Of a stretch of 64,000 bases of DNA, positions 40,628 through 52,436 are shown piece by piece. How positions within the stretch are numbered: the stretch's first letter is position 1; the number at the start of each line of letters is the position of its first letter. Origin of the DNA: Photobacterium sanguinicancri (GTDB taxonomy: Bacteria; Pseudomonadota; Gammaproteobacteria; Enterobacterales; Vibrionaceae). Under the pieces are notes generated by a model, which saw only the letters and a list, made by a program, of their open reading frames with translations, did not search any database and was not told where the DNA came from. The position numbers and the translations under genes are program-made. Where the stretch lies: assembly GCF_024346675.1 (NCBI RefSeq), contig NZ_AP024850.1, positions 3,472,001 through 3,536,000 of the forward strand. Reading direction: 5' to 3'.

Positions 40628-41664
40628 CGTATAACCTCAGCCAAATGCGTTTCGGCTGTCGCTGACATGAAGCGCACCTCATGCTCTAAGAGAATGCCAA
40701 ATTTCTGTTTTACCTGCTCAACAACATAAGCGGCTAGCTGTGTGACATCTTTCGACGTTGCTGTACCTGTATTGATCAATACCAAAGCTTGCTGCTGATG
40801 CACTTTTGCACCACCAATCTGATGTCCTTTCAGCCCGCACTGTTCAATCAACCAGCCAGCTGCGAGTTTACACTCCGTATCCGACACACCATAACTTGGT
40901 AAATTAGAGTAAGAAACCAAAATCTTGTCGCGCTGGGCAACAGCAATGACAGGGTTTTTAAAAAAGCTTCCTGCATTACCTATCACATTTGGATCTGGCA
41001 GTTTTTCTTGGCGGATACTACACACACGCTCGAAAATATCACGGGCAGTCACAAAGTCGCTCTCTAGTTCAGATAGTGGACCATATGATAACTTCGGCTG
41101 CCACTGCCGCTCTAGTAGCAATCCAACAGCAATTATGGCTTTATTTTCTTTATGAGCATGCTTGAAAATAGAATCTCGATATCCAAATAAGCACTGACTA
41201 TTAGATAAGCGTTGCTGCTCTCCGGTGACAAGGTCAAGCACATCAACATATTCACAAACATCTTTTAGCTCAACACCGTAAGCGCCAATATTTTGAATAG
41301 GCGACGAACCAACACAACCAGGGATCAACGCTAAATTTTCTAAGCCAGGCATATTATTATCAACCGTCCATTCAACCAGTTGATGCCAATCCTCACCCGC
41401 GCCAACATGAAGGTGAAAGCCCTGCTTCGATTCAGTAGTTGTGATACCTTTAATACGGTTAAGTACAACAACGCCTTGGAAAGGGACGGTAAATAACATA
41501 TTACTTCCCTGCCCTAACAATAGCTTAGGTTGGTTCTGATACTCTTCACTCTGCCAAATTGAAAGTATATCCGTCGGGCTATTAGCCTCGATGATAACAT
41601 CAGCGTTCACATCCAAATGGAATGTATGAAAAGGGGCAAGCGACCTTTCTGGCAAAATATTCAT
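40624..41664 (-). CDS. murB: UDP-N-acetylenolpyruvoylglucosamine reductase
   Basis: FAD enzyme that reduces UDP-GlcNAc-enolpyruvate to UDP-MurNAc in peptidoglycan synthesis (346 residues, E. coli 342). FAD site LLGQGSNMLF, ENLALIPGCVGSSPIQNIGAYG and the GNAGSFFKNP catalytic serine region are present. The longer frame from 41718 would overlap the divergent gene; ATG 41664 fits the family start. The 4-bp overlap with birA repeats the murB-birA order of E. coli. Confidence 0.96.
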   Translation of the reverse strand: MNILPERSLAPFHTFHLDVNADVIIEANSPTDILSIWQSEEYQNQPKLLLGQGSNMLFTVPFQGVVVLNRIKGITTTESKQGFHLHVGAGEDWHQLVEWTVDNNMPGLENLALIPGCVGSSPIQNIGAYGVELKDVCEYVDVLDLVTGEQQRLSNSQCLFGYRDSIFKHAHKENKAIIAVGLLLERQWQPKLSYGPLSELESDFVTARDIFERVCSIRQEKLPDPNVIGNAGSFFKNPVIAVAQRDKILVSYSNLPSYGVSDTECKLAAGWLIEQCGLKGHQIGGAKVHQQQALVLINTGTATSKDVTQLAAYVVEQVKQKFGILLEHEVRFMSATAETHLAEVIR

Positions 41665-41740
41665 GCGTCTATCGAACCATACCTTTGTATAATATTCGTT
41701 GCATTTTAACCGATTCATTCAATCAACGCAGTGTTTTCCC

Positions 41741-42184
41741 ATGAGTAAGCTAAGTTTCCACATATTACAACCTATCCGCTTCCCTCTTATTAATCGTCTA
41801 TACAAGAGCTACTACCCTGCAGGAAAAGCAAAGAGAGATGAAACAATATGGATCGGCGAAGATGAATCGAACATCGTATGTTGTGTTCGTTTCAAAGCAA
41901 TCGAAGGTATTCAATTGCTAACAGGGATGCTTGTGAAACCAGATTTTCGAGGACAAAGAATCAGCGAGCAATTACTAGTAGCTACTATAGAACAAATTGA
42001 GGAACAACCATGCTACTGCTTTGCTTTTAGCCATCTTGTCACCTTATACCAGAAGGCTAATTTTGTTGTCATCAATGATAATGAATTACCCCACTTCCTT
42101 GCATCTCGATTCAAACGCTACAGTGATAGTGGTAAAAGCCTTGTACCTATGATTTATCAAAAACCTGCGTTAAGTCAGAACTAA
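41741..42184 (+). CDS. GNAT-like acyltransferase, substrate unknown
   Basis: A 147-residue protein with the GNAT core. The acetyl-CoA-binding motif A is visible as LLTGMLVKPDFRGQRISEQLL (R/Q-x-x-G/R-x-G/S type), with preceding strands IVCCVRFKA, and a terminal C-F-A-F segment. The target is unknown. The start at 41741 is chosen because the sequence before it overlaps the divergent murB upstream region; there is no strong ribosome site. A -10-like TATAAT lies at 41688-41693. Confidence 0.8.
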   Translation: MSKLSFHILQPIRFPLINRLYKSYYPAGKAKRDETIWIGEDESNIVCCVRFKAIEGIQLLTGMLVKPDFRGQRISEQLLVATIEQIEEQPCYCFAFSHLVTLYQKANFVVINDNELPHFLASRFKRYSDSGKSLVPMIYQKPALSQN

Positions 42185-42286
42185 GGCTAACTCTGCTATA
42201 CATGTGATGGTGTTTAATCTTTTTCTGATATAATTGCCCATCAAATTAACAGATTTATATCGTATAGGCCGCGAAACGAGGCGATG

Positions 42287-43636
42287 ATGGATTCAGCTAC
42301 AGTCAATAGACAGCTCATTGAGCAATTACCACGTATTGCACACAAACCGGAAGACCTTGAAACCCTGCTAGATGCGGGTTCCTTTCGTGAACGTTTACTG
42401 AGTGAGATTGCACAAGCAAAACATCGCATTTATCTTGTGGCTCTTTATTTACAAGATGATGAAGCTGGCCGTAGCGTACTGCAAGCCTTATACGATGCTA
42501 AGCAAGCTAACCCAGAGTTAGATATTAAGGTCTTGGTTGATTGGCACCGCGCCCAACGTGGGCTAATTGGGGCTGAAAAATCAGATGGTAATGCAGCCCT
42601 ATATCGTGAATTTGCGGAGAAACACCAATTCCAAATTGAAGTGTTAGGCGTCCCTGTTCGTAATCGCGAAGTCTTTGGCGTACTGCACCTCAAAGGTTTT
42701 GTGATCGATAATAGCGTGATCTATAGCGGAGCAAGTCTAAATGACATTTATCTTGCTCAGCATAATCGTTACCGCTATGACCGCTACCACGTCATTCGCA
42801 ATCAACACTTAGCAAATAGCATGGCTAACTTTATCAGTAACGTGTTAGTTGATAGCGATGCCGTTAATTGCCTCAATCAAAAAAACAGACCTGAAACTAA
42901 AAACCTCAAGGGAGCTATTCGAAAACTGCGTGGCTCACTACAGCGTGCAAGTTACGAGTTTGATGCGGAAACGATTGATGACAATCAAGTAGGGTTAACC
43001 CCTCTCGTTGGATTAGGCAAACGAAAGAATAAGCTTAATCGCCATATCTGTACGCTTATTGCAAGTGCTCAAACAGAGCTGACAATCTGCACACCTTACT
43101 TTAACTTCCCTCGTAGCATTAGCAGTGAAGTTCGTAGAGCTATTCGTCGCGGTGTAAAAGTGACCATTGTTGTCGGTGATAAAACAGCGAATGACTTTTT
43201 CATTCCGCCCAATGAACCTTTCAAAACAATTGCAGGCTTACCTTACTTATACGAAGTGAACCTACGCAATTTTGCCAAACAAAATGAAGCAGCCATTGCA
43301 CAGCGCCAACTTTCAATCCATCTATGGAAGCACAATGACAATAGCTTCCACCTTAAAGGTATTTGGGTCGATAAAAAGTACATGCTGATTACAGGTAACA
43401 ACCTGAACCCTCGCGCTTGGAAGCTAGATCTTGAGAATGCCATTTTAGTACACGATAAACATCAACTTCTTGCTGAACAAAAACAGCAAGAGCTAGATCA
43501 GATCCTGACTCATACTTTACGCATTGATAGCTACAAATACATCGAGAAAATCGAGTCATACCCAGCGCCAGTTCGAAAGCTGATTAAACGAATCAAAACG
43601 ATTAAAGCAGATCATATCCTTAATCAGATCCTATAA
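42287..43636 (+). CDS. pssA: CDP-diacylglycerol-serine O-phosphatidyltransferase
   Basis: Makes phosphatidylserine, the precursor of phosphatidylethanolamine; a phospholipase D superfamily enzyme found mostly peripheral to the membrane (449 residues, E. coli 451). Two HKD-type motifs are present, the first in VLHLKGFVIDNSVIYSGASL and the second in FHLKGIWVDKKYMLITGNNL. ATG 42287 is preferred over 42284 because GAGG is better spaced from it. Confidence 0.97.
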   Translation: MDSATVNRQLIEQLPRIAHKPEDLETLLDAGSFRERLLSEIAQAKHRIYLVALYLQDDEAGRSVLQALYDAKQANPELDIKVLVDWHRAQRGLIGAEKSDGNAALYREFAEKHQFQIEVLGVPVRNREVFGVLHLKGFVIDNSVIYSGASLNDIYLAQHNRYRYDRYHVIRNQHLANSMANFISNVLVDSDAVNCLNQKNRPETKNLKGAIRKLRGSLQRASYEFDAETIDDNQVGLTPLVGLGKRKNKLNRHICTLIASAQTELTICTPYFNFPRSISSEVRRAIRRGVKVTIVVGDKTANDFFIPPNEPFKTIAGLPYLYEVNLRNFAKQNEAAIAQRQLSIHLWKHNDNSFHLKGIWVDKKYMLITGNNLNPRAWKLDLENAILVHDKHQLLAEQKQQELDQILTHTLRIDSYKYIEKIESYPAPVRKLIKRIKTIKADHILNQIL

Positions 43637-43663
43637 TCGAAACTGCTAATTAACACGCAATTC

Positions 43664-43694
43664 AAAGGCCAGTGATATCACTGGCCTTTTTCTT
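43664..43694 (+). terminator. Rho-independent terminator of pssA
   Basis: A 26-bp palindrome (AAAGGCCAGTGAT and its complement) followed by a T-run, 27 bp after pssA. Confidence 0.92.
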
Positions 43695-43811
43695 TCCTGA
43701 CTTTCGCTAACACCACCGACACAAGTGAAATGGAGGGGTATTGCGAGTCAAATTTATAGGAAGTAAAAGAGCAGCAAGAATTCTAGATGGGAAAATAGAT
43801 CTTCTAAATTA

Positions 43812-43902
43812 AAAGCAGCCATACCGAACATCAGTGCGACCTCGACGTGTCAGGCCGCTAAGCTCGCCAATAAAAAGGCTAGCCCACTAAACTACCACAC
43901 GA
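43812..43902 (-). pseudogene. Degenerate tRNA-Asp-related copy 3
   Basis: It shares with copy 2 (44104-44195) a conserved core: on the minus strand TAGTTTAGTGGGCTAG, then CCTTTTTATTGGCGAG, then AGCGGCCTGACACGT. Only its D-arm-like and anticodon-side segments resemble tRNA-Asp; the acceptor stem and terminator are gone. It has no CCA end. Confidence 0.6.
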
Positions 43903-43913
43903 AACAAAGTCAA

Positions 43914-43956
43914 CCGATGTCACCGATGTCACCGATGTCACCGATGTCACCGATGA
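43914..43956 (+). repeat. Tandem 9-bp repeat
   Basis: Four perfect units of CCGATGTCA plus a partial fifth (CCGATGA). Non-coding and within the decayed rRNA-operon tail. Confidence 0.9.
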
Positions 43957-44061
43957 TATTGCGCAGGGAAAACGTTGAGAGTAAAGCCCGCGATTGCTGG
44001 AATATCGCAAGAGCTAACCTAGCTATTATTAAGAGGGTTCTGCGTTTTTAACAAGCAATAG

Positions 44062-44095
44062 ACGTAAAAAAGCCCAAGTCGTAAGACTTGGGCTT
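44062..44095 (-). terminator. Duplicated rRNA operon terminator, distal copy
   Basis: An 11-bp stem (AAGCCCAAGTC / GACTTGGGCTT) followed on the minus strand by a T-run. Almost identical to the terminator directly after the intact tRNA-Asp, including about 20 bp of flanking sequence. Confidence 0.88.
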
Positions 44096-44103
44096 AGTAT
44101 CAG

Positions 44104-44195
44104 TGGCGGAGCGGACGGCAGTTGCCATACCTAACCTCACGTGTCAGGCCGCTTATCTCGCCAATCAAAAGGCTAACCCACTGAACTATCGCTCA
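44104..44195 (-). pseudogene. Degenerate tRNA-Asp copy 2
   Basis: The 3' end (CCGCTCCGCCA) and D-arm region match the intact tRNA-Asp at 44262-44338, but the middle is longer and altered, the T-loop TTCGAGT is lost, and the acceptor pairing is broken at two positions. The loop holds CCTGACACG where the functional gene has CCTGTCACG. Not a plausible functional tRNA. Confidence 0.8.
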
Positions 44196-44220
44196 GAGAG
44201 ACCCTTTCATAACTTTCAGA

Positions 44221-44253
44221 CGTAAAAAAGCCCAAGTCGTGAGACTTGGGCTT
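44221..44253 (-). terminator. rRNA operon terminator
   Basis: An 11-bp stem (AAGCCCAAGTC / GACTTGGGCTT) with a TCAC loop and a T-run on the minus strand, directly after tRNA-Asp. Confidence 0.92.
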
Positions 44254-44261
44254 AGTATAAG

Positions 44262-44338
44262 TGGCGGAGCGGACGGGACTCGAACCCGCGACCCCCGGCG
44301 TGACAGGCCGGTATTCTAACCAACTGAACTACCGCTCC
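44262..44338 (-). tRNA. tRNA-Asp (GTC)
   Basis: 77 nt including CCA, with intact acceptor GGAGCGG / CCGCTCC and anticodon loop CTGTCAC giving GTC. Distal tRNA of the rRNA operon. Confidence 0.97.
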
Positions 44339-44405
44339 ACACGGTGATAAACAGTTGCCTGTCTATCCGATAAATGTCGTTCAATACACTTATCTAAATT
44401 TGAAG

Positions 44406-44521
44406 CCTGGCGATGACCTACTCTCACATGGGGAGACCCCACACTACCATCGGCGCTATTACGTTTCACTACTGAGTTCGGCATGGGATCAGGTGGGTCC
44501 ATAATGCTATGGTCGCCAAGC
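44406..44521 (-). rRNA. 5S ribosomal RNA
   Basis: About 116 nt, starting GCTTGGCGACCATAGC and ending CATCGCCAGGC, with the conserved CCGAACTCAG and AGTAGGTCATCG segments. Confidence 0.97.
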
Positions 44522-44644
44522 AAATTTGGTTTATCTTACGCCATCGGCGGAAGATACAATCTGGGAAAATCTAACTAGTTACAATATCGTTCTTAACACG
44601 CATTCAAGCGTTATGGAGTCCGTAAAACCCCTTGGGTGTTGTAT

Positions 44645-47535
<2,891 letters not shown>

Positions 47536-47742
47536 ATACAACCCCAAGAGGTCTGTATGTTCAAACAACCAAGGTTTTATCGTCACTCATTTCCGATCAA
47601 GAAAAATGAGGACATTGGTTTTTCGCCGGACTCTACACAAGACACTTGAATGTGTGTTGTTTTGAGAACTCGTTTTTATCATTAAAGATAAAAACTATTG
47701 TAATTGAATCTATTGATTCAATTTACTAGTCAGCTTTCCAGA

Positions 47743-47755
47743 TTGTTAAAGAGCA
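47743..47755 (-). promoter_or_regulatory. boxA antitermination site in the 16S-23S spacer
   Basis: On the minus strand TGCTCTTTAACAA, the boxA sequence read by the Nus antitermination complex, 207 nt before 23S. Confidence 0.85.
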
Positions 47756-47866
47756 TTGTGTTTCTAACTAAAGAACCACTTTCTAATGATTTTCGGCGGC
47801 AAAAAAGCTGACTCAACAAAGATAACCTTCATTGAATCTGCATTTACGCAGAAAACAGTTAGAGAG

Positions 47867-47942
47867 TGGTGGGCGATACCGGGCTCGAACCAGTGACCCC
47901 CTCCTTGTAAGGGAGGTGCTCTCCCAACTGAGCTAATCGCCC
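47867..47942 (-). tRNA. tRNA-Val (TAC)
   Basis: 76 nt including CCA, with acceptor GGGCGAT and anticodon loop CTTACAA giving TAC. Third spacer tRNA. Confidence 0.97.
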
Positions 47943-47973
47943 ACGATAGTTTTAATTCCTTCGTGAGAAAGAA

Positions 47974-48049
47974 TGGTGGGTCGTGCAGGATTCGAACCTG
48001 CGACCAATTGATTAAAAGTCAACTGCTCTACCAACTGAGCTAACGACCC
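47974..48049 (-). tRNA. tRNA-Lys (TTT)
   Basis: 76 nt including CCA, with acceptor GGGTCGT and anticodon loop CTTTTAA giving TTT. Second spacer tRNA. Confidence 0.97.
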
Positions 48050-48065
48050 ATACTTCTAAAAGAAG

Positions 48066-48141
48066 TGGCGTCCCGTAGGGGAGTCGAACCCCTGTTACCG
48101 CCGTGAAAGGGCGGTGTCCTAGGCCTCTAGACGAACGGGAC
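48066..48141 (-). tRNA. tRNA-Glu (TTC)
   Basis: 76 nt including CCA, with acceptor GTCCCGT and anticodon loop CTTTCAC giving TTC. First spacer tRNA after 16S. Confidence 0.97.
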
Positions 48142-48238
48142 TAAGTATTTCTGCCATGTTGTTGGGCAACATGGTGCTCTCTTACATTTTAACCAAGCAA
48201 TCTGTGTGGACACTGCATCAAACAAGCAGTCTATCGTT

Positions 48239-49781
<1,543 letters not shown>

Positions 49782-49993
49782 AAAGTTTTTGATGGCTCAA
49801 TGAATACTGATTGAATATCGATAACTAGAAGCTAGTCATGATATTCGAATTGACTGTGCCAAAGCTTAAGTAAACTTAAGTTTTGTATTGGTCACTCAGT
49901 TCATTGATGCCAAAGTCATTGTTACTTAAAAAGTCACAATGAACAGTTTTGACTATTCATTTCACGAGTGCCCACACAGATTGCATGGTCAAA

Positions 49994-50005
49994 TTGTTAA
50001 AGAGC
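49994..50005 (-). promoter_or_regulatory. boxA in the rRNA leader
   Basis: On the minus strand GCTCTTTAACAA between the rrn promoters and 16S, the usual place of the leader antitermination site. Confidence 0.85.
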
Positions 50006-50040
50006 TTTTCTTCGTCGCTTTCGCTCTGAAGAGGTGCGCC

Positions 50041-50068
50041 ATTCTAAAGAAATCAAGGTAAGTGTCAA
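50041..50068 (-). promoter_or_regulatory. rRNA operon promoter P2
   Basis: On the minus strand TTGACA (50063-50068) and TAGAAT (50041-50046) have 16-nt spacing and a GGCGCACC discriminator. Confidence 0.85.
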
Positions 50069-50165
50069 ACACTTTTTGAAACTTTATATTCAAAGGCTTT
50101 CACCGCACTAACTCGTTGCTAGTCATCTCGTTTTGAGAAGCTGCTCTCCGTGTCAGTGAGGCGGC

Positions 50166-50193
50166 ATTATAGAGACTTTGATCGCACTGACAA
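50166..50193 (-). promoter_or_regulatory. rRNA operon promoter P1 with UP element
   Basis: On the minus strand TTGTCA (50188-50193) and TATAAT (50166-50171) have 16-nt spacing and a GCCGCC discriminator. An A/T tract (50197-50217) directly upstream of the -35 is a UP element. P1 and P2 are about 125 bp apart, as in E. coli rrn. Confidence 0.9.
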
Positions 50194-50390
50194 GCCTTTT
50201 TCTTAAAAAAATATGCAACCGATGAATATTTCACCTAATGTGTTATTTAGCCCCCACAGGGCAACATTTGACGATCGTCACATTCACTTACTGGTAATTA
50301 TAAGTCAATGAAAGTAATATCAATGTGATTCTGATGTTAAAATAACCAATAAGCATTCTTCTTACTATTTACGACGATGTAGTATTGAAT

Positions 50391-50858
50391 ATGAAATTAT
50401 CCAATCAAACCTTAGTAACCATCATCGCCCTAGCTGTACTTGGGGCTTTAATCATGAGCTTTATCGCTATTTCACCTTCTATCGCCTTTGCGTTAGGTGT
50501 CATCCTCTCTGGGTTAGCTGTCCACTTTATGCAAGGAGCCTCTCCTGCAGCTGTAACACCTGATGACTCATCCTCTACTTCGAGTTCGAGCAAAACCATT
50601 TATGTAGGTAACTTACCGTACCGCGCTAATGAGAATGATGTAAAAGATCTATTTTCTGAACACGGTGAAGTTTTCGCAGTTCGTCTAATGAAAGACAAAC
50701 GCACAGGTAAACGTAGAGGTTTTGGCTTTGTTGTGATGAATAGTGCCGATGTGGGTACTGCTATCGCAAACCTAAACAATAAAGAATATGGCCAACGTAC
50801 ATTGAAAGTGCGCGAAGCCAATGAGCCTAAGAATGGGGAAGATCTAGATTCTGAATAG
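50391..50858 (+). CDS. Membrane-anchored RRM RNA-binding protein
   Basis: A 155-residue protein with two N-terminal hydrophobic helices (about 8-27 and 31-47), a Ser-rich linker (55-68), and one RNA recognition motif (69-143). RNP2 is IYVGNL (70-75) and RNP1 is RGFGFVVM (109-116), with the aromatic residues that stack on RNA intact. The C-terminus is acidic. Membrane location is predicted from the helices. Its function is unknown to me. The last 32 bp overlap the convergent end of murI. TTG 50385 is an alternative start, but the ATG at 50391 is preferred. Confidence 0.88.
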   Translation: MKLSNQTLVTIIALAVLGALIMSFIAISPSIAFALGVILSGLAVHFMQGASPAAVTPDDSSSTSSSSKTIYVGNLPYRANENDVKDLFSEHGEVFAVRLMKDKRTGKRRGFGFVVMNSADVGTAIANLNNKEYGQRTLKVREANEPKNGEDLDSE

Positions 50859-51630
50859 GACTTAGCCCCATTTCTGAAAGGAAAACATTCAGTGCCGCTT
50901 CATGATGTGAAGCGGCACTATTATATGTAACGTTCTTTTTCTGGTTTTGAACGATCTGATCTGTCTCACCCAGCAAAGCCTTTACGCGATTCGCGATTGC
51001 TTTACCAGAATCGATAATTTGTACGGGCGTAGAAAAAGCCAGTTGGATTTCATCTTTAATCAATGGGAAATGGGTACAGCCCAGAACAATACCGTCGACT
51101 CGATCCAACCAAGGTTGGAGTATTTGTTGAATTTCGACCAGAGATACCAGCTCTCCTCGCATTTTTTGCTCTGCTATTTCAACCAATCGTGTAGAACCAA
51201 TCATCAGAACTTCACAATCTTTCGCAAATTCAGCGATCAACTCCTGAGTATAACGTCGCTTAATCGTTGCTGGCGTAGCAAGTAAACCAATGACTTTCTT
51301 TTCGCTCGATGCAGCTGCTGGCTTAATGGCTGGTACAACTCCCACTACAGGAACATCTAGCTGCTCACGTAAGGTAGGAAGAACAATCGTGCTGGCGGTA
51401 TTACATGCAATCACAACTAAATCGACAGCATGTTTCAAGACCAACTTAGACACAATCTCTAATGTCCGCGAAATCAGTACCGATTCTTCAAGCTCACCAT
51501 AAGGGAAAGCTGCATTATCAAAAGCGTAGACATAATGCTCATATGGCAGAAGTGTGCGGATTTCTTGATATACCGATAAGCCACCAACGCCAGAATCAAA
51601 AATAAGGACACTTTTCACTGAACACACCAT
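50827..51630 (-). CDS. murI: Glutamate racemase
   Basis: Makes D-glutamate for peptidoglycan (267 residues). The two catalytic cysteines lie in ACNTAS and GCTHFPL, and the N-terminal IFDSGVGGLSV is conserved. It is on the minus strand, separated from the DUF71 gene by 66 bp. A GTG 15 nt inside the frame is a possible alternative start. Confidence 0.96.
   Translation of the reverse strand: MVCSVKSVLIFDSGVGGLSVYQEIRTLLPYEHYVYAFDNAAFPYGELEESVLISRTLEIVSKLVLKHAVDLVVIACNTASTIVLPTLREQLDVPVVGVVPAIKPAAASSEKKVIGLLATPATIKRRYTQELIAEFAKDCEVLMIGSTRLVEIAEQKMRGELVSLVEIQQILQPWLDRVDGIVLGCTHFPLIKDEIQLAFSTPVQIIDSGKAIANRVKALLGETDQIVQNQKKNVTYNSAASHHEAALNVFLSEMGLSPIQNLDLPHS
50891..50919 (+). terminator. Possible terminator of the RRM gene inside murI
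   Basis: A 12-bp perfect stem (AGTGCCGCTTCA / TGAAGCGGCACT, loop TGATG) 32 bp after the RRM gene, followed by ATTATATG rather than a T-run. It lies in the murI coding sequence. Confidence 0.45.
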
Positions 51631-51696
51631 ATTTACGCTATTTAATAAGGCATATCATACTGCGATTTACAAGGTTCAGAAACCTGCATTATTACC

Positions 51697-52356
51697 TTAG
51701 TAGAGATACCGCTGGTAATGAAACCGTGTTGCTCTTTCTATAAATGAAGGTGAAATTGCTAATCGCCTTTTGAAGCAAGGTGCTGCTATGACAAGCGTAT
51801 GAAATTCGCCATTTTCGCCACAGGGATCAACACCGCTAGGTAAAGAGTCTATAAATTCAGGCGTATACCATTGCCCGCAGTAATCACCCGTCAATTGTTG
51901 AGTATCCACGGTTGTAACTAGTGTTTGGATACCACGCGTAATTATTTCCTGCGCTAGTAGAGAGCTATCTTCTCCCATCAAAGGAAAAACGCATTGCCAT
52001 CCAGCAGGTTCAATATAGCTGCGACGATAATCTGCAATACCATTACAGAACATATCACCAAATGCGACAGCATCAATGTTCAACTCTGAATCCTTTAACC
52101 CCATTATAACCGTAGACTGATAAACATCATTTGCAGGGAATACACTCGGCAATAAAATGGTGACCAAAGGAAGCTCAGCAAGATTAGCTTGCTGATAAAC
52201 GACGTCAATTGGCGTTGCTTGGAAAGGCACTTCATCTGCAAGGTAGGTGGTGAATAAGCCCACCACGTTATATCGAGGGTCTTCAAGTAATCGAAGTAGA
52301 GTCAATGCTGAGTCTTTACCCGAGCTCCAGCTGATGATGACATTAATGGGTTTCAT
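51697..52356 (-). CDS. DUF71 / COG2102 PP-loop ATPase
   Basis: ATP-binding protein of the DUF71 (diphthine-ammonia ligase-like) family, 219 residues. PP-loop SGKDS is at 12-16, and the family-specific GENGEFHT at 180-187. Bacteria make no diphthamide; the B12-linked subgroup of this family was predicted in the literature to act in cobalamin salvage. The gene is downstream of btuB and its riboswitch, on the same strand, across a terminator. Exact reaction unknown. Confidence 0.88.
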   Translation of the reverse strand: MKPINVIISWSSGKDSALTLLRLLEDPRYNVVGLFTTYLADEVPFQATPIDVVYQQANLAELPLVTILLPSVFPANDVYQSTVIMGLKDSELNIDAVAFGDMFCNGIADYRRSYIEPAGWQCVFPLMGEDSSLLAQEIITRGIQTLVTTVDTQQLTGDYCGQWYTPEFIDSLPSGVDPCGENGEFHTLVIAAPCFKRRLAISPSFIERATRFHYQRYLY

Positions 52357-52387
52357 AGTTTATCAACGCTATGTGGTTATGAAATAG

Positions 52388-52417
52388 ATATAAAGAAGGC
52401 CGCTAATAAGCGGCCTT
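52388..52417 (-). terminator. Terminator between btuB and the DUF71 gene
   Basis: On the minus strand AAGGCCGCT / AGCGGCCTT with a TATT loop, followed by CTTTAT. The T-run is short, so partial read-through is plausible. Confidence 0.75.
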
Positions 52418-52436
52418 TATCAACGAGATAATATTT

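Noticed and set aside
43914..43956. Repeat array resembling CRISPR
   Set aside because: Units are 9 bp and contiguous, with no spacers.
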